From Dactylosporangium siamense (GTDB lineage: Bacteria > Actinomycetota > Actinomycetes > Mycobacteriales > Micromonosporaceae), in contig NZ_BONQ01000126.1 of the NCBI RefSeq assembly GCF_016862795.1, forward strand, positions 1-64,000: 64,000 nucleotides of DNA. The letters run 5' to 3'. The position numbers and the translations under genes are program-made. The notes beneath the pieces were generated by a model. The model did no database searches. It saw nothing but the letters and a program-made list of their open reading frames with translations, and had not been told where the DNA came from. Shown here piece by piece: positions 53,201-61,828 of this stretch. Positions within the stretch are counted from its first letter, which is position 1, and every line of letters begins with the position of its first letter.

Positions 53201-56200
53201 GACGGTCGTGCCCGGCCGCGGCGCCCGCTATGACATCGTGGAGACCGTCACCACCGGCGCCGTCCAGGGCGCCGACCTGCGATCGGTACGGCTGGACGCG
53301 GACGCCGCGCAGGTCGACGGCGCCTACACCGGGATGCGGGTGCGGATCACCGCCGGACCCGGCGCGGGCGAGACCGGCGTCGTGCTCGACTACGACGGCG
53401 CGACCCGCACCGCGACGATCGCCGGCGCGTGGGTGATGCTGCCGGGCACCGGTTCCGCCTACGAGGTGCTGTCCGTCGCCGGCGGCGGCCGGCTGCGCGG
53501 CGCCGGCCCGGACACCGCCGAGCTGGCCGCCGACGCACCCGCCACCAACGACGTGTACCGGTCGATGGCGCTGGTGCTCACGCCCAGCGCGACCCTCGAC
53601 GCCGGATACGAGCCCGACACCGACCTCGGGTTCCTCTTCGACAGCCGCGGCGCCGGGCAGGCGCGTCCCGTCACCGGCTACGACGGCGCGACCCGCACCG
53701 TCACCGTCGCGCCCGACTGGGCCGAGCGACCGGCGGCCGGCACCCACTACGAATTGACCCGCCTCGTCCACCAGGGCACCGCCGCCGGCGGCAGCCCGAA
53801 CACCATCGTCCTCGGCGGCGACGCGCCCGCGGTCGCGGCCGGGACGATGGTCGTGCTGCTGTCCGGGCCCGGCGCCGGACAGCGCGCCACCGTCACCGCC
53901 TACGACGCGGCCGGTCACGCCGCCACCGTCACGCCGCCGTGGACAACGGTGCCGGACGAGCAGAGCACCTACGAGGTCGTCGCGATCCTCACCGCCGGCG
54001 CCGCGCGCGGCGCCACGGCCGGCACGCTGCTGCTGGACCCGGCCGCCGACCCGGCCGACACCGCCTACGACAACTGCACGCTGGCACTGGTCCCCGACCC
54101 GGTGGCGCCGCTGCGCCGCGCCGAGGTCACCCGCGTGCTCAACGCCACCCTCACCGGCGTCGTCGACGTCGCCGGTGCCGTCTCCGACGCCGACGCCCTG
54201 CAGCAGGGGTACGCCGCCGCCGGCCTCGCCGACCTGCTCGGCACCACCAGCGACCGGATCGCCGCGCTCGCCCCGGCCGCCGGCGCCGACCTCGGCGAGG
54301 AGCTCGCAGCGCTGCTCACCCCGATCCGCGACGGCCAGGTCCCCGACCCGGTGCCCGGGCTCGTCGCGCGGCTCGCCCGCGCCCTCGTGCTCTTCGACAC
54401 GCTCGGCATCGCAGGACCCGACCTCGATGCGGTCGCCCGGCTGCCGAGGGCGTTCAACCTGCCGGCTGCGCGCGGGTCCGGGGTCGGCTTCGACGCCGTG
54501 GTGTCGCTGTCGGCGTTCGCCGACCTGCTCAGCAGCCTCCAGGACACCGACGGCGCGCTGGCCGGCTACCTCGGCCGGCCCGACGACCCGGCCTGGACCC
54601 CCGGCACCGCGCCGGGACCGAAGACTGCGGCGCTCGCCGCGCTCACCGGCTGGCCGGCGGCGCAGGTCGCCGCCCTCATCGCGCGGCTGTGGCCGGCCGG
54701 CACGCCCGCCGGTGACCTCGGCCCGGGCACCGTCGACGGCGTCGCCCGGCTCGCCCGCTGCTTCGACCTCGCCGCGCCGGCCGGGCTCGGCATGCCCGCC
54801 CTGGAGCGGTTCGCGGCCCTGGCGGTGCTGCCGGTCGGCGGCGCCGGGTGGGCCGCGTACACCGAAGCGGCACGGCTCGCCGTCGATGCGGTCGGCGCGC
54901 GGTTCGCCCAGACCGGGCCCGCGGAGGCCGCCCGGGCCGCCGACCGGCTCGACGCCGCGCGCCGCGACGCGCTGCTGGGCTACACCGTGTGGGTGCTGGG
55001 CCGGCAGCACGAGGAGATCGACGGCCCGTCGGCGCTGTACCAGTACCTGCTGCTGGACGTCGAACAGTCCGCCGCGCTGCGCACGTCCTACGTCGCGCAG
55101 GCGATCGCCGCGGTGCAGCTGTACCTGCAGCGCTGCCGGCTGATGCTGGAGCGTGAGGTCACCGACCTGTCGGGGATCCCCGACGCGTGGTGGGAGTGGC
55201 TGCCGGCGTACCGGGTGTGGGAGGCGAACCGGCGGGTCTTCCTGTACCCGGAGAACTACCTGGAGCCGGCGCTGCGCCGGGACGCCACACCGCCGTTCGA
55301 GGCCCTCGCCGGCGCGCTGCTGGAGAACGACGTCACCGACAGCACCGCCGAGGCCGCGTTCCGCGCCTACTTCGACGGCTTCTCCGTCGTCGGTGCGCTC
55401 GTGCCCGTCGACGCCTGCGCCAGCCGGCCGCCCCGCCCCGGCACCAGCACCCTGTACGCGCGGGGCCGGCTGAACGCCTCCGGCACCGGCGTCGTCTGGC
55501 TCGACGAGCACGCCTCGGACCTGCGCAACGCATACGTGGGCATGGAACTGACGGTCAACCCCGGCGCCGCCGGCGAACAGCGGCGGCGGATCACCGCCTA
55601 CCAGCCCGGTAAGCGTGAGACGACGGTGGCGCCGCCGTTCGCGCCCGAGGCGAAGGTCGGCGACCCGTACGAGGTGACCGGGCCGAAGGTCGACGAGCTG
55701 CTGTTCCTCGTCGGGCGCACCAGCGCCGACCCGTACACCTTCTACACCCGCCGCCACGACGCCCGCACCGGCTGGCAGCCGTGGCAGCAGGTCGATGTGA
55801 ACATCCCCGTGCCGTTGGTGACGCCGGTGTACGCATTCGACCGGCTCATGCTCTTCTGGGTCGAGCAGTCCACGGTCGGCAGCTCGCAGATCCGCTCGAG
55901 CAAGGACGGCGGCACCGCGTCCGAGGCGATCACCGTCACCAAGGCCTCGGTGCGCTTCACCTTCCGCCGCCCCGACGGCACCTGGAGCCCCCCGCAGAGC
56001 GCCGGACCCGACGTCGTCACCGACTTCGAGCACGAGCACCAGCTCGACGCGTACGTGGCGGCCGCGCTGCCCGGGCTCGCGCCGATGTTCGACCCGTCGC
56101 TACCGCGCTGGCGCAAGGTGTACCCGCTGCACGTGCCGGCGGGCAAGGTGACCTCACCCGACCGGTACCCCAACGGCGAACAGGTCCTGCTGACCCTCGG

Positions 56201-59200
56201 ACCGGCGCTGCAGACCTACTTCAACAACCCGCTCCCGGTGCCGAAGGCGCCGCCGGCGTCCGCTCCGGCGGACCAGCGCGACTTCGAGACCGCCGCGCGG
56301 ACGCTGGTCCTGCGCAACAACGAGTTCGCCGCGGCGAACATCGGCACCACCTCCCTGCACCTGCCGTTCGTGCCGTGGCACGGCATCTTCGGCGGGCTGA
56401 CCCGCGACCCGCTCACCGCCACCCTCGTCGACTACCCGGCCGGCGCCTCGAGCGCCTCGGGGTGGCCGGCGGACCACCTTCCGGTGCTGCGCCGCGCCAC
56501 CGGCCGGTTGGGCCTGCGCGGGTCCACCACGTGGAACACGATCCTGGACAACTACTGGACCGACGAGCTGCCGGGCGCGGTCGACGACGACGTCGTCCTG
56601 CTCGGCAACGCCAACCCGGCCGCCGGCACGGTGATCACCGTGAAGAACCGGCCCGGCAGCTTCCTGTTCGACAACGGCGACGAGTCGTTCCTGGCCACGT
56701 CGACCGACCCCGGTATCCGGCTCATCGACGAGATCGTCACCGCCGAGGCCGTCCGCAAGGACTTCCCGGGCGGGCAGCTGTACCTTGCCACCGCGCCGTA
56801 CACCACCACCAGGACGCCACCGACGACCTACGCCTTCACCCGGCTGACCAGCGTCGCCGCCCGCGCCCTCGGCGACGTGCTCGCCTTCGGCGGGATCCCG
56901 GCCCTGCTGAGCCGCGACAGCCAGCGCACCGACGAGCTGCCGTTCGCCCGGCTCGCACCGACCGACCAGGCGTTGCCGCCGGCGTCGGACACCCTCGACT
57001 TCACCGGCGCCTACGGCTCCTACCTGTGGGAGGTGTTCTTCCACGCGCCGTTCCTCGTCGCCCGCACCCTCACCGCGAACCGGCGGTTCCGCGAGGCGCG
57101 GACCTGGCTGGAGTACATCTACCGGCCGACGCAGCAGCCGGCGCCCGGCGACGAGGGCCGGCAGCGTTTCTGGCGGTTCCTGCCGCTGCGCGGGATGGAT
57201 CTGCCGACCCTGACCCAGACCCTCGCCGACCCGGCCCAGATCGCCGCCTACGACGACCGCCCGTTCGACCCGCACGCCATCGCCCGGCTGCGGATCTCCG
57301 CGTACGCCAAGTCCGTCGTCATGCGCTACGTCGACAACCTGCTGGAATGGGCCGACGACCTGTTCACCCGCGACACCCGCGAGAGCGTCGACGAGGCCAC
57401 GAACCTGTACGTCCTCGCCGGTGACCTCCTCGGCCCCCGGCCACGCGTCGTCGGCGAATACCACCCGCCGAAACCCGCGACGTACGCGGACATCCGCCGC
57501 GCCTACGACGACCGAACGGTCCGCACCGGCGCCATCGTGTCGGCGACCGCCACCACCGTCGTGCTCGACCCGGCGGCGTCCACCGACGACGACGCGTACA
57601 CCGGCATGTACCTGGCCTTCACCTCCGGCCGGGCCGACGGTCACGCCGGTTACATCACCGCGTACGACGGCAAGACCCAGACCGCGACCCTCGAGGCGCC
57701 GTGGGCGCCGCTGCCCGACGCCCGCTCCGCCTACCGGATCTACGCCAACGGCATCCCGCAGTTCCTGATCCGGTTGGAGAACAGCGCGCCGGTGCTGGCC
57801 GCGGGCTTCGGCCTGACCGCGACGCCGTTCAACGACATCGGCACCTACTTCGGCGTGCCGGAGAACGACCAGCTGGTCGCCTACTGGGACAAGGTCGCCG
57901 ACCGGCTGTTCAAGATCCGGCACGGCATGAACATCCAGGGCGTCGAGCGGACCCTGCCGCTGTTCGCCGACCCCGTCGACGTCACCGCGCTAGTGCGCGG
58001 CGCGGCGGCCGGCGGACCCGCCCCGGGCGTCGCCGGCGGGGTCGAGCCCGCCGTGCCGGCCTACCGCTTCGAGGTCGTCGCCGCCCGCGCCGCCGACCTC
58101 GCCGCCCAGGTCGCCCAGCTCGGCGCGCAGCTGCTGAGCTGTCTGGAGAAGCGCGACGCCGACGCGCTCGCCATGCTGCGCGTCACCCAGGAACGCACCC
58201 TGCTGGGCCTGCTCACCTCCGTCAAGGAGCAGGCCGTGGAGCAGTGCCGGCGCACCGGCGAGGCGCTCGCGGCCGGGCTCGCCGGTGCCGAGTCGCGGCG
58301 GGCGTACTACACCGGGCTCGTCGACGGCGGGCTGTCCCCGACCGAGATCGCCAGCCTCGCCAGCACCGGCCTCGGCGGGCTGCTCACCGCGACCAGCGCC
58401 GTGTACCGGGCCGTCGCGGCACTGGCGTACGCCATCCCGCAGGGCGGCTCGCCGTTCGCGCTCACCTACGGCGGCCAGCAGCTGGGCAACGTCGCCTCGG
58501 CAGGGGCCGGCGCGCTGGACACCGCCGCCGGCGTGGCCGGCATCAGCGCGGCGATGTCGCTGACGATGGCCCAGTACGCGCGGCGCGAGGCGGACTGGCA
58601 GCTGCAGGCGGACCTGGCCGGCTACGACGTCGCCCAGATCACCGCGCAGGTCGGCGCGAACGAGCACCAGCTGGCCATGGCCGAACGGGACCTCGCCGCG
58701 CACCTGGCGGCGATCGCCCAGAGCGAGCGCGTCGAGGAGTTCCTGACCGGCCGGTTCGCCGGCGAGCGGCTGTACCGCTGGATGGCCGGACGCCTGTCGG
58801 CGCTGCATTTCCAGACCTACTCGGTGGCGTTGGACCTGGCCCGGTCCGCGCAGCGGGCGTTGCAGTACGAGCTGGGCACCGACACCACGTTCGTCAACTT
58901 CGGCTACTGGGACGGCGGCCGGCGGGGGCTGCTCGCCGGTGAAGGGCTGCGGCTGGCGCTCAACCAGATGGAGAAGGCGTACCTGGACGGCAACGTCAGG
59001 CCGCTGCAGTGCACGAAGACGGTTTCCCTCGCCCAGCTCGACCCGATCGCCCTGCGCGACCTGCTCGAGACCGGTGAGTGCGTGTTCCACCTGTCGGAGA
59101 AGCTGTTCGACGACGACTACCCCGGCCACTACGCGCGGCGGATCAGTTCGCTCGCCGTCACCATCCCGGCGGTGACCGGCCCGTACCAGAACCTCCACGC

Positions 59201-60020
59201 CACCCTCACCCAGCTGGCCAACCAGGTCGTGCTGCGGCCGGACCCGAACGCCGTGGACTTCCTGCTCGGCGGCACCACCGCGACCCTCCCGCCGGCCGGG
59301 GTGCTGCGCACCGACTGGCGGGTCAACCAGCAGATCGCCCTGTCGCACGGCCTCGGCGACACCGGCGTGCTGGACACCGCGGGTGACGGGCGGCTGCTGC
59401 CGTTCGAGGGCACCGGCGCCGTGTCGACGTGGCGGCTGCGGATGCCGCCGCAGAGCAACCACTTCGACTTCGACACGGTCTCCGACGTCATCGTCACGCT
59501 GCAGTACCAGGCCCGCGACGGCGGCGCCCGGTTCCGCGACCAGGTGCTGCGGCTGCCCGGGATGGCCGTGTACACCGGCAGCGTCCGGCTGCCGCTGGCG
59601 CAGGTGTACTCCTCGCAGTGGTACGAGTTCCTGCACGTGCCGCCCGCCGACCCGCGTCGTCAGGTGCTGCGGTTCGCCCTCGCCGACCTGGTGCCGCCGC
59701 ACGTGGACAGGGCGGAGCTGGTGGCCTGGTCGCTGCAGCTGCGGACCGCGGCCGGCACCGCGGTCGCCGGGCGCCGCCCGTACCTGGACCTGACCCTCGG
59801 CACCTGGGAGTCCACCCGGTTCGGGGTGGACGCCGCCGGCAACCACACCGCGGCCGTCCCGGCGAAACCCCGGATCACCACCGTCGAGGGGGCCGCGGCG
59901 CTCGCCTTCACCCTCGCCGACACGCCGGCGGACCTGCGGCGCGACGGCCGCCTCGACCCGGACGTGCTCGGCGGTGCCGTGCTGGTGCTCACCTACCAGG
60001 GGCGCGTCGACTGGCGGTGA
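50214..60020 (+). CDS. Tc toxin TcA subunit
   Basis: The 3268-residue protein starts at ATG 50214 with CGGAGGG upstream and forms the injection channel of the complex. Near residues 170-200 lies the VRP1-type motif PCPHCGSVFGPAAYLTDLLR. The shell carries receptor-binding and neuraminidase-like regions (QQVDVNIPVPLVTPVYAFDR, LFWVEQSTVGSSQIRSSKDG). Residues about 2617-2915 are the long helical pore region (LAAQVAQLGAQLLSCLEKRD, NEHQLAMAERDLAAHLAAIA). The C-terminal TcB-binding domain (about 2960-3268) has LFDDDYPGHYARRISSLAVT, RLLPFEGTGAVSTWRLRMPP and FDFDTVSDVIVTLQYQARDG. It differs from classical TcA (about 2500 residues) by at least nine interspersed beta modules of about 70 residues. No signal peptide, holin or chitinase gene is adjacent. 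Confidence 0.93.
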   Translation: MTTTNPADLDGGGDLTAFLAARPELDLATVDLAGPDAHERLALPAGSASAGLLAKLRARQRMWRVAGDTGAADTLIAAGFDSAHRIAVLPEHRFVREHADLFGGDTRAARQAHRRATAVKAAVGHLYANLHGTIGSPHFAALHGNAVAPDLTGYFAGLPSYQDLFGSLDHVPCPHCGSVFGPAAYLTDLLRVADDYITAANPGIPAGYRLHERRPDLFDTPLTCANTNDPVPALRIVNTVLARRVAAAGQVTSGTAAGGGADTIVLATGAAPQDGAYTGMLVDVTDGAGAGQTRTVTAYTGASRTATVDAVWATVPDTTSRYSIAPDPQLTVAQAPYPANLPVNLPLVELRHNLTVLDTDLADVIDTLAVPVTAGRAVAATPSTITLDATADGEYPAMRLLLTGGSGAGQRRMITGYDRASRVATLDRPWRVVPEAGDAYRIVDPFGADRERTGLSVEQYDLVSTPVTDPNRLAPYFGLPTLDLAELAKVTVLATRTALTPQGVEDLLYQGIRDGDRSALFINATGEALPPMAIDVASDTITGLSVDRLDRINRFARLATVLGWAFADLQQAMTSVGATAVDRSLIGVLAGIVTLRGATGLGVDELCAWWGDLRTAGTGDLFDRVFNAPAVLAGRDPYTSVTPIPFDPARPLTWDPAGVGGADAVIRARLLAALGVGDDDLTRLAAAVRAAIGTTGPLQLSVPALSRLYRLAAAARAFDLTVEEYLTLLRVLAHPGAAAPAAGPDRPTVQEMLEQHAHARWLRRTGFSPEQLLYVVHGERGPQFQPPYEPDALAPLLASLATAAEPARITPAGLGADGTALFAGLLDTHAVNDLGVVLSGARRYHGAAALFPLDAGSFTGGPISPAQSAEAFAELRAVRPPVILEDGTLSRGFTAGTELSYLFEPDTTGTNRRNQVRAVLQRTRRRIDLAGFAGLLPLTPEAFAGGRVDAASAARAYTALAGHRPPILLPDPAAGQQRLITSYAGSTRTVTLRQPWTVVPGRGARYDIVETVTTGAVQGADLRSVRLDADAAQVDGAYTGMRVRITAGPGAGETGVVLDYDGATRTATIAGAWVMLPGTGSAYEVLSVAGGGRLRGAGPDTAELAADAPATNDVYRSMALVLTPSATLDAGYEPDTDLGFLFDSRGAGQARPVTGYDGATRTVTVAPDWAERPAAGTHYELTRLVHQGTAAGGSPNTIVLGGDAPAVAAGTMVVLLSGPGAGQRATVTAYDAAGHAATVTPPWTTVPDEQSTYEVVAILTAGAARGATAGTLLLDPAADPADTAYDNCTLALVPDPVAPLRRAEVTRVLNATLTGVVDVAGAVSDADALQQGYAAAGLADLLGTTSDRIAALAPAAGADLGEELAALLTPIRDGQVPDPVPGLVARLARALVLFDTLGIAGPDLDAVARLPRAFNLPAARGSGVGFDAVVSLSAFADLLSSLQDTDGALAGYLGRPDDPAWTPGTAPGPKTAALAALTGWPAAQVAALIARLWPAGTPAGDLGPGTVDGVARLARCFDLAAPAGLGMPALERFAALAVLPVGGAGWAAYTEAARLAVDAVGARFAQTGPAEAARAADRLDAARRDALLGYTVWVLGRQHEEIDGPSALYQYLLLDVEQSAALRTSYVAQAIAAVQLYLQRCRLMLEREVTDLSGIPDAWWEWLPAYRVWEANRRVFLYPENYLEPALRRDATPPFEALAGALLENDVTDSTAEAAFRAYFDGFSVVGALVPVDACASRPPRPGTSTLYARGRLNASGTGVVWLDEHASDLRNAYVGMELTVNPGAAGEQRRRITAYQPGKRETTVAPPFAPEAKVGDPYEVTGPKVDELLFLVGRTSADPYTFYTRRHDARTGWQPWQQVDVNIPVPLVTPVYAFDRLMLFWVEQSTVGSSQIRSSKDGGTASEAITVTKASVRFTFRRPDGTWSPPQSAGPDVVTDFEHEHQLDAYVAAALPGLAPMFDPSLPRWRKVYPLHVPAGKVTSPDRYPNGEQVLLTLGPALQTYFNNPLPVPKAPPASAPADQRDFETAARTLVLRNNEFAAANIGTTSLHLPFVPWHGIFGGLTRDPLTATLVDYPAGASSASGWPADHLPVLRRATGRLGLRGSTTWNTILDNYWTDELPGAVDDDVVLLGNANPAAGTVITVKNRPGSFLFDNGDESFLATSTDPGIRLIDEIVTAEAVRKDFPGGQLYLATAPYTTTRTPPTTYAFTRLTSVAARALGDVLAFGGIPALLSRDSQRTDELPFARLAPTDQALPPASDTLDFTGAYGSYLWEVFFHAPFLVARTLTANRRFREARTWLEYIYRPTQQPAPGDEGRQRFWRFLPLRGMDLPTLTQTLADPAQIAAYDDRPFDPHAIARLRISAYAKSVVMRYVDNLLEWADDLFTRDTRESVDEATNLYVLAGDLLGPRPRVVGEYHPPKPATYADIRRAYDDRTVRTGAIVSATATTVVLDPAASTDDDAYTGMYLAFTSGRADGHAGYITAYDGKTQTATLEAPWAPLPDARSAYRIYANGIPQFLIRLENSAPVLAAGFGLTATPFNDIGTYFGVPENDQLVAYWDKVADRLFKIRHGMNIQGVERTLPLFADPVDVTALVRGAAAGGPAPGVAGGVEPAVPAYRFEVVAARAADLAAQVAQLGAQLLSCLEKRDADALAMLRVTQERTLLGLLTSVKEQAVEQCRRTGEALAAGLAGAESRRAYYTGLVDGGLSPTEIASLASTGLGGLLTATSAVYRAVAALAYAIPQGGSPFALTYGGQQLGNVASAGAGALDTAAGVAGISAAMSLTMAQYARREADWQLQADLAGYDVAQITAQVGANEHQLAMAERDLAAHLAAIAQSERVEEFLTGRFAGERLYRWMAGRLSALHFQTYSVALDLARSAQRALQYELGTDTTFVNFGYWDGGRRGLLAGEGLRLALNQMEKAYLDGNVRPLQCTKTVSLAQLDPIALRDLLETGECVFHLSEKLFDDDYPGHYARRISSLAVTIPAVTGPYQNLHATLTQLANQVVLRPDPNAVDFLLGGTTATLPPAGVLRTDWRVNQQIALSHGLGDTGVLDTAGDGRLLPFEGTGAVSTWRLRMPPQSNHFDFDTVSDVIVTLQYQARDGGARFRDQVLRLPGMAVYTGSVRLPLAQVYSSQWYEFLHVPPADPRRQVLRFALADLVPPHVDRAELVAWSLQLRTAAGTAVAGRRPYLDLTLGTWESTRFGVDAAGNHTAAVPAKPRITTVEGAAALAFTLADTPADLRRDGRLDPDVLGGAVLVLTYQGRVDWR
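50974..57745 (+). repeat. Scattered ~70-residue beta modules within TcA
   Basis: Modules with the pattern DAYTGM-x-I/V-x-x-G-x-GAGQ-x-R-x-ITAYDGATRTATV-x-x-W-x-x-x-P-x-x-x-S-x-YEI occur at about 50974-51186, 51330-51540, 53118-53245 (partial), 53250-53470, 53482-53763, 53767-53985, 53989-54100 (partial), 55450-55675 and 57520-57745. The same pattern is known from phage tail and baseplate proteins. Five sit in tandem in the middle of the protein; the others are isolated insertions between TcA domains. Confidence 0.75.
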
Positions 60021-60026
60021 CCCGCT

Positions 60027-60510
60027 TCAGGCGGCCACGGTCCCGCCGGCGCGGACCGTGTCGGCGTCCTGGGTGCGGCCCATCCGCTCGTACGTCGTGG
60101 CGAGGCTCGTCCTGCACCGCACGGTGTCCGGATGGGTCTCGCCGGCGACGCGCTCGATCCCTTACAGGGTGTCGGTCAGCAGCCGCGTCGACTGCGCGTG
60201 CCAGTCGGTCAAGCGGTAGCTGACGCCGAGGTTGTGCCCGGTCTACAGCGTGTCCGGATGGTCCGGGCCGAGCCGGCGCAGGCGGCTGCGCAGGTCCGCC
60301 TCGTGCAGCTCGACCGCCGCCTCGTGGCCGTGCACCTCGGCGGTGCTGACGGCGAGGTCGTTGCGGATCATGAGCACCACCGGATGCGCGGGGCCGACGG
60401 CGCGCTCCGCGACGGACAAGGCGGCCGGGATCAGCATCCCCCGCGTGACCACCGACCAGGTCCGCGTCGGCGCGCCCGTGCCCAACGCGAGCCTGCTCCG
60501 CGCCGGCGAT
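60027..60510 (-). pseudogene. Tetratricopeptide-repeat protein, C-terminal remnant
   Basis: The minus strand reads ALSVAERAVGPAHPVVLMIR, HEADLRSRLRRLGPDHPDTL, then a stop, TGHNLGVSYRLTDWHAQSTR, another stop, and GIERVAGETHPDTVRCRTSL with ATTYERMGRTQDADTVRAG. These are three or four TPR repeats of the kind with HPDTL turns found in actinobacterial NB-ARC/TPR signalling proteins. Two in-frame stops (near 60243 and 60165) and the missing N-terminus make it a pseudogene. It converges with TcA, 7 nt after its stop. Confidence 0.75.
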
Positions 60511-60511
60511 C

Positions 60512-60898
60512 TTACTGGAACAGGCCAGGGATCATGCTGGGCTCGTAGATCCGAACGAGCGACGTCCGCTCGTACAGCGGGATCGCCACCTGCATGAGGT
60601 GCTTCATCCCGCTGCGGGTGTACCGGCGCCATTCCACGCACATGGACTCGATCGCCCTAGCCGAGGCGAGAAGGTCGTCTGTCTGGTCGGCGGCGTCGCA
60701 CGCTCGGCACCAGGCGCGGATGTTGGCCTCGGTGGGAGCCTGGCTGCCGTGCTCGATGCGGCTGACCTTGCTGTAGTGACAGTCGATGAGCGCAGCGAGC
60801 GCCCGGCCCGTGAAGCCGGCCTCACGGCGGAGTTCACGGAGCCGGGCGCCGAGCGCCTCACGCGCCTGCTGTGCAGGACTATTCGGCGAGGTAGTCAC
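60512..60898 (-). pseudogene. XRE-family regulator with DUF5753 start, 3'-truncated
   Basis: From GTG 60898 the frame reads AREALGARLRELRREAGFTG, RALAALIDCHYSKVSRIEHG (helix-turn-helix) and IRAWCRACDAADQTDDLLAS. It then begins DUF5753 (YERTSLVRIYEPSMIPGLFQ) and stops where TPR sequence starts. Intact members have about 280 residues. The start overlaps the end of the DUF6879 remnant by 20 nt, the usual arrangement of this regulator pair. Confidence 0.75.
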
Positions 60899-61154
60899 GG
60901 TCGGGAATGGACAGTTGCCAGACTGCCTCGAACGCGGACCGGCAAAGACGGATGGCATCGGGGTCGGTCGTCGCAAGCCGGTCGACCACCAGGCCATTGC
61001 CCGCGAACACCAGGAACATCACCAGCTCGTCGTCAAACAGCCAGAAGTCGTTGCCGGGTAACGGGATCGTCGAGACCCTCCGCCGTGGCACCCATCGGGT
61101 GTCCTCACCTGCCTCGACGAACAACGGTGTCAGCTCCCGGATCCAACGCCGACT
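60879..61154 (-). pseudogene. DUF6879-family protein, 5'-truncated
   Basis: The frame gives WIRELTPLFVEAGEDTRWVP, then DFWLFDDELVMFLVFAGNGL and FEAVWQLSIPDRDYLAE. This is the C-terminal half of DUF6879 proteins, which normally occur just before an XRE/DUF5753 gene. The N-terminal half is missing and a stop lies at about 61155. An internal ATG at 61124 could still give 81 residues. Confidence 0.65.
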
Positions 61155-61237
61155 TCACAGATGACGGTTGGAACGCTCGCACCGCCTGAGCCGACGCCGT
61201 CTCAGCGCTGACAGCCGTGTTGACGACCGTCGCGCCG

Positions 61238-61828
61238 CTACTCAGGACCGGAGGGTGGACGCTCAGCGACGGCGCTGCCCTCAGCCGATGGCAGTGCCTC
61301 CAGTGCTGCCCGCCACGGATACGCAGCCAGCTGGTGATCTCCGCTTCCAGGCTCGTGAGGCATCCACTGCCCCGGCCCCAACAACACCTGGACGCCTTCA
61401 GCGCGGAGGGATTCGACAGCTTGCGTGAACGGCCGTCGAGCAGCGAGGGCTGAGTTGACGAACGGCAGGACCACGACCGGCGTGCGTCGCCCTATCGCCT
61501 CGGCGACGACGTTGAGCGCGTACGTGTCGTTGACCCCGAACGCGAGCTTGTTGATCGAGTTGTAGGTCGCAGGTGCCACGATCACCGCGTCGGCCGGCTT
61601 CGACCGTGCACCGCCGGTAGCCGCAGCCCGGAACTCACTTCGTGCCTCGACCCCGTACTGGTCGGCGAGTGTCTCCGTATCGAGGAACCCTACGGCTGCA
61701 GGTGTGGCGACAACGCGCACCGCCCAGCCATCTACTTGGGCCATGCCAATCAGTGTGCCGACATGCGGTGCGGGGCCAGCGCCGCAGACGACGACGCACA
61801 GGAGCCGCCCCGTATCCGGCTTCCTCAT
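61238..61828 (-). CDS. Flavoprotein (phosphopantothenoylcysteine decarboxylase-like)
   Basis: The 196-residue protein matches the HFCD flavoprotein fold: LLCVVVCGAGPAPHVGTLIG (FMN phosphate loop), GWAVRVVATPAAVGFLD, KPADAVIVAPATYNSINKLA (the PxTxNT-like signature, here PATYNSINK) and AIGRRTPVVVLPFVNSALA. Members bind FMN and decarboxylate cysteine-type substrates. In actinomycetes copies beside XRE/TPR regulators are common and of unknown role. The catalytic histidine expected early in the chain may be the H in PAPHVGT. ATG 61828 overlaps the stop of the regulator gene (ATGA), so the two are coupled. Confidence 0.85.
   Translation of the reverse strand: MRKPDTGRLLCVVVCGAGPAPHVGTLIGMAQVDGWAVRVVATPAAVGFLDTETLADQYGVEARSEFRAAATGGARSKPADAVIVAPATYNSINKLAFGVNDTYALNVVAEAIGRRTPVVVLPFVNSALAARRPFTQAVESLRAEGVQVLLGPGQWMPHEPGSGDHQLAAYPWRAALEALPSAEGSAVAERPPSGPE

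Noticed and set aside
50094-56039. An open frame of 1981 residues on the minus strand opposite TcA
   Set aside because: Same cause: an antisense shadow. The translation has no recognisable domain and the plus strand is clearly TcA.
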